A DNA stretch of 64,000 nucleotides. Source: Palsa-504 sp963847965 (GTDB lineage Bacteria; Actinomycetota; Actinomycetes; Streptosporangiales; Streptosporangiaceae). The notes beneath the pieces were generated by a model, which was not told the origin of the DNA, did no database searches, and saw only the letters and a program-made list of their open reading frames with translations. Shown here one piece after another: positions 58,860-64,000 of the stretch; positions within the stretch are counted from its first letter, which is position 1; each line of letters opens with the position of its first letter. The position numbers and the translations under genes were made by a program. The stretch lies in the NCBI GenBank assembly GCA_963847965.1, contig CAWKCG010000014.1:1-64000 (forward strand). Direction: 5' to 3'.

Positions 58860-58990
58860 GAGGCGCGGCTCCCAGCACGTAGGAAGGACTCCGGTACGTG
58901 TGGCGACACCACACCGGCAAAGGTCGCGGTATCGCGGACCTCAGAACCTCAACGCAGCTCTCCTGCCGCAGGCGCCTGGGACAGGTTCAT
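58860..58990 (-). promoter_or_regulatory. Leader of the ABC-F gene with a possible 13-codon uORF and hairpins
   Basis: On the minus strand ATG 58990 opens a 13-codon frame (MNLSQAPAAGELR) ending at 58949, with hairpins downstream before the ABC-F start: GTGTGG/CCACAC around five bases, and an imperfect GGTC-CGCG/CGCGACC. This is the layout of ribosome-mediated attenuation known for antibiotic-inducible ABC-F genes. The assignment is inference. Confidence 0.4.
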
Positions 58991-60186
58991 GATAGCTCGC
59001 CCGTGGCGGCCAGGAAGGCGCGTCCGTGGCCGGTGCCGGTCACCGCTCCGTCGGCGGCCGACACGAAACACGACTCGCCCCGCGCCACCCTCACCTCTCC
59101 CAACTCGCTGCGCAGGTCGACGTGGCCCTCGGTGCACAGCAGGATCCGCGGGCCCGTGCCGGGCAGCGTGAGCAGTTCCCCGGACAGATCGAGCCGGTAC
59201 AGGCGGAACTCCGGCACCTGCGTCTCGTACACCGCGATCCCTACCGCGAGCGGACGCGGGAGGATGACGGGCATCGGGGCGTCCGGAGCGAGCAGCTTCA
59301 GCAACTCGGGCACGTCGACGTGCTTGCCGGTCAGCCCGGCCCGGATCACGTTGTCCGAGTTGGCGAGCAGTTCGATGCCGGTGCCGTAGAGGTACGAGTG
59401 CAGCCCTCCGGCCGGCATGAACAACGCCTGGCCTGGCTCGAGCAGCGTGTGCCGCATCAGCAGCATGGCCACGAGGCCGAGGTCGCTGGGGTGATACGCG
59501 GCCTGGCGCACGACGGCCTCGCAGGCGCCCAGGTAGGGCCCGCCCGCCGCCGCCAGCGAGGCGCAGGCCGCCAGGACGGCGCCGACGAGCTCCGCGGGGT
59601 CCGGCCACTCCAGAATCGTCCGCAGCGCGACGGGCACGGCCCCTCCAGCCGGACCTTCGAGTTCGACCGCAAGCGGCTGGAGTTGGTCAACGCCGAGGGC
59701 GCGCAGGAGGCTCGCCGCGTCCTTCGGCGTCCGCAGCCCGGCGAGCAGCTCGAACGGGGTCAGCGCGCACAGCAGTTCGGGTTTGGGCCAGTCGTCGACA
59801 TAGTTCCTGGCCGGGTCGCCCGGCGCGAGACCGCGCTCATTGTCCGCGCGGAAGCCCGCCTCGGCCTGGGCGCGCGAGGGGTGCAGCTGGATCGAGAGCG
59901 CTACCTCGGCCGACAGGACCTTCAGCAGGAACGGCAGCCGCGGCCCGAACCGGGCCACGCTCGCCAGCCCGAGTTCACCGACCGGGTCGGCCGCGATGAC
60001 GTCCTCCAGCGTGGTCCGCTGCCCATCCCGTGACAGGCCGGAGGGCGCCGACGGGTGCGCGCCCATCCACAGCTCGGCCTCGGGTCCCGCGGTCGGAAAC
60101 GGCCTGCCCTGGAGTTCGGCGATCCCGCGCCTCGAGCCCCACGCGTAGGGGACGATCTCCGGCTCGAAGAAGCTCCATCCGCGCAT
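58987..60186 (-). CDS. manA: Mannose-6-phosphate isomerase (type I)
   Basis: This 399-residue zinc-dependent cupin enzyme interconverts fructose-6-phosphate and mannose-6-phosphate for envelope sugars. It begins MRGWSFFEPEIVPYAWGSRRGIAEL. Metal-ligand segments are ALSIQLHPSRAQAEAGF, DWPKPELLCALTPFELL and FMPAGGLHSYLYGTGIELLANSDNVIRAGLTGKHVD. The downstream ABC-F leader begins within its last codons. Confidence 0.93.
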   Translation of the reverse strand: MRGWSFFEPEIVPYAWGSRRGIAELQGRPFPTAGPEAELWMGAHPSAPSGLSRDGQRTTLEDVIAADPVGELGLASVARFGPRLPFLLKVLSAEVALSIQLHPSRAQAEAGFRADNERGLAPGDPARNYVDDWPKPELLCALTPFELLAGLRTPKDAASLLRALGVDQLQPLAVELEGPAGGAVPVALRTILEWPDPAELVGAVLAACASLAAAGGPYLGACEAVVRQAAYHPSDLGLVAMLLMRHTLLEPGQALFMPAGGLHSYLYGTGIELLANSDNVIRAGLTGKHVDVPELLKLLAPDAPMPVILPRPLAVGIAVYETQVPEFRLYRLDLSGELLTLPGTGPRILLCTEGHVDLRSELGEVRVARGESCFVSAADGAVTGTGHGRAFLAATGELS

Positions 60187-60228
60187 GCTAGCCGCAAAGG
60201 GCTATGGGCGGCGGGGTTGTGGTGCTGG

Positions 60229-60528
60229 CTACCGGGCGGCGGGGTTTCTTGGGACGCCTACCAGGCGGCGCGGTGTTGAGGTAACCGTGCGGCAGAGGTA
60301 TAACTCGGCCGCGGAGGTGTCGGCGGGGTACTCGACCATGGCCACGACGCGGCTGGCCATGAAGCGGGCGGTCCTGACCGGGGAACCGGTCCTGGTGACC
60401 TCGCTGACCTCGATCACGCCGCGGCGGTTGGCGATCTCGACCCGCCGGCCGGCCCGGGTCGCGGATACCTCGTAGGTCCGGGTTCCCTCGCCAGAGTCGA
60501 TCACGATCTCAACCCGGTCCCCCTTCAT
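60229..60528 (-). CDS. Conserved hypothetical small protein
   Basis: This 99-residue protein from ATG 60528 follows GGAGG at six bases. The core MKGDRVEIVIDSGEGTRTYEVSATRAGRRVEIANRRGVIEVSEVTRTGSPVRTARFMASRVVAMVEYP looks like a compact beta-rich domain. I recognise the VSEVTRTGRPVRTARF pattern as a recurrent actinomycete hypothetical beside moeZ, without a known function. It starts 19 bases after the moeZ stop and is probably co-transcribed. The last 25 residues are basic and probably unstructured. Confidence 0.65.
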   Translation of the reverse strand: MKGDRVEIVIDSGEGTRTYEVSATRAGRRVEIANRRGVIEVSEVTRTGSPVRTARFMASRVVAMVEYPADTSAAELYLCRTVTSTPRRLVGVPRNPAAR

Positions 60529-60546
60529 GGGCGGCCTCCGCAAGGA

Positions 60547-61725
60547 TCAGTATGACGGGAGGGATGGGTCGACCTGGTTGATCCAGGCCAGGATGCCGCC
60601 GCCGACGTGCACGGCGTCGGCGAAGCCAGCGTTCTTGACCACCGCCAGCGCCTCGGCGCTGCGGACGCCGCTCTTGCAGTGCAGCACGATCCGCTTGTCC
60701 TGCGGCATGCGCTCCAGGGCGGCGCCGGAGGCGAACTCGCCCTTGGGGATCAGCGTCGCGCCCGGGATGGACACGATCTCGTACTCGTTCGGCTCGCGCA
60801 CGTCGATCAGGAAGATGTCGTCGCCGGCCTCCAGCATGGCGGCCAGGTCCTTGGCGCTGATCGTCGAGCCCTGCGCCGCCGCGGCGGCTTCCTCCGACAC
60901 CGTGCCGCAGAACGCCTCGTAGTCGATGAGCTCGGTGATCGTCGGGTTCTTGCCGCAGACGGGGCAGTCCGGGTCCTTGTTCACCCGGACGGAGTGATAC
61001 GTCATCTCCAGCGCGTCGTAGATCATCAGCCGGCCGACGAGCGGGTCGCCGATCCCGGTGATGACCTTGATCGCCTCGTTCACCTGGATCGACCCGATGG
61101 ACGCGCAGAGGACGCCGAGCACGCCGCCCTCGGCGCAGGACGGGACCATCCCGGGCGGCGGCGGCTCGGGGTACAGGCAGCGGTAGCAGGGGCCGTACTC
61201 CGCCCAGAACACGCTCGCCTGCCCGTCGAACCGGTAGATCGATCCCCAGACGTACGGCTTGCCGAGCAGCACGCACGCGTCGTTCACCAGGTACCTGGTG
61301 GCGAAGTTGTCGGTGCCGTCGACGATCAGGTCGTAGCCGGCGAAGATCTCCATGGCGTTGTCGGAGTCGAGCCGGGTTTCGTGCAGGACCACCTTCACGT
61401 ACGGGTTGATCTCGCGGATGCTGTCCCGGGCCGAGGCGGCCTTGCTCCGGCCCACGTCGGACTGCCCGTGGATGACCTGGCGCTGCAGGTTGGACTCGTC
61501 AACCACGTCGAAATCGACGATGCCGAGCGTGCCGACCCCCGCCGCGGCCAGGTACAGCAGCGCGGGCGACCCGAGTCCGCCCGCTCCCACGCACAGCACC
61601 TTCGCGTTCTTGAGCCTCTTCTGCCCGGTCATCCCCACGTCGGGAATGATCAGGTGGCGGGAGTAACGCCTCACCTCGTCGACCGTCAGCTCGCTGGCGG
61701 GCTCGACTAGCGGGGGCAGCGACAC
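60547..61725 (-). CDS. moeZ: Adenylyltransferase/sulfurtransferase MoeZ
   Basis: This 392-residue E1-like protein activates the C-terminus of ubiquitin-like sulfur carriers and transfers sulfur through a rhodanese domain. The adenylation domain has CVGAGGLGSPALLYLAAAGVG and zinc-site cysteines in CYRCLYP and CPVCGKN. The rhodanese domain ends with the active-site Cys loop VLHCKSGVRSAEAL. GTG 61725 is preferred because GGAG lies seven bases upstream; the TTG at 61737 would make that ribosome site part of the coding region. In actinomycetes it serves cysteine, molybdopterin and thioamide pathways. Confidence 0.92.
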   Translation of the reverse strand: MSLPPLVEPASELTVDEVRRYSRHLIIPDVGMTGQKRLKNAKVLCVGAGGLGSPALLYLAAAGVGTLGIVDFDVVDESNLQRQVIHGQSDVGRSKAASARDSIREINPYVKVVLHETRLDSDNAMEIFAGYDLIVDGTDNFATRYLVNDACVLLGKPYVWGSIYRFDGQASVFWAEYGPCYRCLYPEPPPPGMVPSCAEGGVLGVLCASIGSIQVNEAIKVITGIGDPLVGRLMIYDALEMTYHSVRVNKDPDCPVCGKNPTITELIDYEAFCGTVSEEAAAAAQGSTISAKDLAAMLEAGDDIFLIDVREPNEYEIVSIPGATLIPKGEFASGAALERMPQDKRIVLHCKSGVRSAEALAVVKNAGFADAVHVGGGILAWINQVDPSLPSY

Positions 61726-61787
61726 GATGTGCTCCAAAAATCTTCATTTCCGAACGGCGGTGGTATTTCTCCCGGCCCGTGCCACGG

Positions 61788-62720
61788 TCAACCGGCAGGC
61801 GTGAGCGGGAATTCCCGCTGCGCCGGGGCCGCCCCGCGCGCCATGTCGAGCAGCACGCCGATCTCGGCCGCCACCAGGGCGGGGTGCTCCATGTGCGCGA
61901 CATGCCCGGTGCGCGGCAGTACCACGATCCGGCCGTGGGCGAACGCGTGGGCGGCCCGCCCCGCCATCCGCGGGTCGACGAGGCGGTCGTGACTGCCGTA
62001 GATGATCAGGGACGGCGCGGTGACCCGGGCCGCGTCTCGCCAGGCCGACCAGGGGCCGACCCGCATGGTCTCGGCCGTGAGCGTCCGCAGGGACCCGACC
62101 AGCACGGCCTCGCCGTAGCCGAGGGCATCCCGGCGGTTCAGCTCGGCGACCTCGACGGCGAACCGCTCGGGCGGGAACCGCGCGGGGTCGCAGTAGCAGT
62201 TGGCGATGACGTCGGCGACGCGGTGCTCCGCCGACGTGACCTGGAACCGCCGCAGGACCCGGATGCCGACCAGCGGGAGGCTCATCACGGGGAAGCGCAG
62301 CAGGTCCAGCCGGGGCCGCGAATCGGGCAGGGCCGGGGACACCAGCGTGAGCGTCCTGACGAGTTCGGGCCGGCTGGCGACGACCTTCACGCAGACCGCG
62401 CCGCCGAGGGAGTTGCCGATCAGGTGCACCGGGCCGCGGCCGAGCTTGCCGATCAGCGCCGTGACCGTCCGCGCGAGCGCGGCGATCGAGTACTTGCGGT
62501 CGGGGCGGGGCGGGGAGTTGCCGAAGCCCGGCAGGTCAACCGCCTCGCAGGCCAGGGCGGGCCTGAGCAGATCCATCAGGTCGGTCCAGTTGCGCGACGA
62601 GCCCTCGAGCCCGTGTACGCAGAGGGCTGGCTCTCCGGAGGCGGGGACGCTGCGCACGTAGACCTCGTGGTCGCCGAGCGGGACCAGCCTTCCCGGCCAG
62701 TGCGGGACCGGCTCGCTCAC
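61788..62720 (-). CDS. Alpha/beta hydrolase
   Basis: This 310-residue alpha/beta-hydrolase-fold protein has an oxyanion segment LCVHGLEGSSRNWTDLM. The nucleophile elbow is HLIGNSLGGAVCVK (Ser in GNSLGG), the acidic residue is likely in IIYGSHDRLVDPRM, and the catalytic His is in LPRTGHVAHMEHP. The substrate is unknown. It starts at GTG 62720, overlapping the Ku stop (GTGA), so it is translationally coupled to Ku. A longer frame upstream is antisense-phase shadow within ku. Confidence 0.87.
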   Translation of the reverse strand: MSEPVPHWPGRLVPLGDHEVYVRSVPASGEPALCVHGLEGSSRNWTDLMDLLRPALACEAVDLPGFGNSPPRPDRKYSIAALARTVTALIGKLGRGPVHLIGNSLGGAVCVKVVASRPELVRTLTLVSPALPDSRPRLDLLRFPVMSLPLVGIRVLRRFQVTSAEHRVADVIANCYCDPARFPPERFAVEVAELNRRDALGYGEAVLVGSLRTLTAETMRVGPWSAWRDAARVTAPSLIIYGSHDRLVDPRMAGRAAHAFAHGRIVVLPRTGHVAHMEHPALVAAEIGVLLDMARGAAPAQREFPLTPAG

Positions 62721-63583
62721 GCGCTCGCCTTGCGCCTGGTCCTGGCGGTCTTGGCCGGTGCGGGGGCGGCGGAATCCTCGGGCGGGCTGTCCTCCTTGCC
62801 GCGCCCGGACTTCAGCGCCGCGACGCTCGCGCGCAGGATCTCGGTCAGGTCGGCGGGCTGGGTCTTGGGCGCCGTGGCTTCCACGCCCGCGGGCCGGACG
62901 ATGTTGTTCCCCTCGATCTTGGCCTGGACGACCGCTTCGAGCGCCTCGCGGTAGGTGTCCTTGAACTGATCGGGGTCGAAGTCCTCCGTCATCGTGTCGA
63001 TGAGCGAGGCGGCCATCTTCAGCTCCTGCGAGCGGACCTCGATGTCCTCGTCGAGGAACGCGAAATCGGGCTTGCGCACCTCGTCGGGCCACAGCAGGGT
63101 CTCGAGCGTGATGACCCCTTCCCTGACCCGCAGGGCGGCCAGCGCCTCCCGCTGGCGCAGCGCGACCTTGGCCACCGCGACCTTCCCGGATTTCAGGAGC
63201 GCGTCGCGGAACAGCACGTAGGCCCGGGCGCCGGTCGGGTCGGGTTCGGTGTAGTAGCTCTTGTTGGCGTAGATGGACTCGACCTGGGCGGCCGGCGCGA
63301 ACTGCAGCACCTCGATGCGGTGCGCGGTCACCAGGGGAAGATCGGCGAGGTCCTCGTCGGTCAGCACCACCATGTCGCCGGTGGGCAGCTCGTAGCCCTT
63401 CGCGACGTCGGCGTACGGGATTTCCTCACCGTCCAGCGTGCAGAACCGACGGAACTGGATCCGGCCGCCGTCTTCCCGGTGGACCTGACGGAACGTTATG
63501 TCCCGCTGTTCGGTCGCCGCGTACAGCTTCACCGGGATCACGACCAGGCCGAAGGAGATGGCACCGGACCAAATGCTGCGCAT
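62717..63583 (-). CDS. ku: Non-homologous end joining protein Ku
   Basis: This 288-residue bacterial Ku forms a homodimeric ring on double-strand DNA ends. It begins MRSIWSGAISFGLVVIPVKLYAATE. Characteristic segments are ITFRQVHREDGGRIQFRRFC, YTEPDPTGARAYVLFRDAL and the C-terminal QELKMAASLIDTMTEDFDPDQFKDTYREAL. A short basic tail (KTARTRRKASA) may extend DNA contacts. Its usual partner LigD is not nearby. The 206 bases upstream hold TATAAT at 63642-63647 and AT-rich sequence, a likely promoter region. Confidence 0.95.
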   Translation of the reverse strand: MRSIWSGAISFGLVVIPVKLYAATEQRDITFRQVHREDGGRIQFRRFCTLDGEEIPYADVAKGYELPTGDMVVLTDEDLADLPLVTAHRIEVLQFAPAAQVESIYANKSYYTEPDPTGARAYVLFRDALLKSGKVAVAKVALRQREALAALRVREGVITLETLLWPDEVRKPDFAFLDEDIEVRSQELKMAASLIDTMTEDFDPDQFKDTYREALEAVVQAKIEGNNIVRPAGVEATAPKTQPADLTEILRASVAALKSGRGKEDSPPEDSAAPAPAKTARTRRKASA

Positions 63584-63789
63584 GGTCTTTCACCTACCCC
63601 GGTTGGCCCACCGCTGATACATGGAGCGGCGCACCGTTTCGTATAATCGACACTATATTCGACTGACCTGATCTGAACCCAGGCATGAGCACATTTAGGC
63701 AACTCTCCCAGCGAGCTTACGGCCGGCTGAGATGATGAAGGCGCCGGCCCCCGGGCCGGGCGGCTCGGAGGGCGAGGGGGACGGAGCGG

Positions 63790-64000
63790 ATGGGCGCATT
63801 CGATGTGGTCGTGCTCGGCGGCGGCACCGCGGGCGTGCAGGTCGCCGCGCAGGCGGCCGAGGGCGGCCGGTCGGTGGCGCTGGTCGAGGCGGGCCTGATC
63901 GGCGGAGAGTCCCCCTACCTGGCCTGCGTGCCTTCGAACTCGCTGCTGATCTCCGCGGGCCGCGGCGAGACGTGGGAGGACGCGGTCGCCCGGCGCGATG
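63790..64000 (+). CDS. FAD-dependent pyridine nucleotide-disulfide-type oxidoreductase (3' partial)
   Basis: The first 70 codons are present; the rest lies beyond the window. The FAD-binding GxGxxG motif is VVVLGGGTAGVQVAAQAAEGG, with the acidic Glu of VALVEAGLIGG. The position of the redox-active disulfide reads GGESPYLACVPSNSLL: the first Cys of the usual ECxxxxC pair is Ser, so the disulfide cannot form. It resembles the group with GGEC-YWAC-PSK motifs, but with altered chemistry. The ATG 63790 follows ACGGAG. Confidence 0.8.
   Translation, partial: MGAFDVVVLGGGTAGVQVAAQAAEGGRSVALVEAGLIGGESPYLACVPSNSLLISAGRGETWEDAVARRD

Overview
The window is chromosomal DNA from a high-GC Gram-positive actinomycete. 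Evidence includes uniformly GC-rich codons, frequent GTG/TTG starts with GGAGG-type ribosome sites, a PII/GlnD pair, a CofC-type enzyme of the coenzyme F420 pathway, Ku plus an LigB-type DNA ligase, and a three-gene proton-translocating transhydrogenase. The gene order ffh-glnD-glnK-ftsY-smc-mutM-rnc-rpmF-yceD-coaD-rsmD-recG-rpmB-thiL-gpsA-ddl-hup-leuDC-ndgR matches, as I remember it, the conserved core block of streptomycetes and relatives. I cannot name the species; nothing here is specific to Streptomyces itself.

Layout. (1) 1-4569: a branched-chain amino-acid-type ABC importer on the plus strand, with its binding protein cut by the window edge. (2) 4598-6860: a membrane protein with a helix-hairpin-helix tail, then an ATP-dependent DNA ligase. 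(3) 6894-24819: a long minus-strand block holding the signal-recognition pair (ffh, ftsY), nitrogen signalling (glnK, glnD; the usual amtB is absent), chromosome condensation (smc), base-excision repair (mutM), RNase III, ribosomal protein L32 with YceD, CoA synthesis (coaD), rRNA methylation (rsmD), a sulfotransferase and recG. Remnants of MurJ and of a LuxR regulator sit inside it. (4) 24963-31983: rpmB, thiL, a small RAM-domain protein, cofC, plsC-gpsA, a Cys/Met-metabolism PLP enzyme, ddl and hup. (5) 32212-38846: a lipoprotein, leuDC with its divergent IclR regulator, and pntAA-AB-B. (6) 39042-41354: an accessory islet with a tiny double-glycine-leader, His/Arg-rich peptide gene, a convergent MFS exporter, a divergent XRE regulator with a palindromic operator, and a LacI remnant. 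(7) 41456-43931: a TrpB2-like synthase and a DAHP synthase, convergent. (8) 44317-51286: a decaying accessory region with tandem GT-C-like glycosyltransferases (the first frameshifted), a truncated EamA transporter running in frame into a B3/4-domain protein, and a frameshifted MocR regulator. (9) 51271-56782: a two-component system, a small protein, a DUF222-HNH protein and a class II glutamine amidotransferase. (10) 56745-57077: tRNA-Glu(CTC) and tRNA-Gln(CTG). (11) 57162-64000: an ABC-F protein, manA, moeZ, a hydrolase, Ku and the start of a flavin oxidoreductase.

The most unusual element is the 54-residue peptide gene at 39042-39206: it has a classical GG-type leader, a His/Arg core, its own ribosome site and a strong terminator, and lies beside an exporter and a regulator. 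Two other themes recur. At least six copies of a short G-run/C-run hairpin repeat lie at gene ends, sometimes extending the upstream reading frame. Several ORFs also run past strong hairpins before reaching a stop.

All calls rest on reading the sequence; no database search was run.
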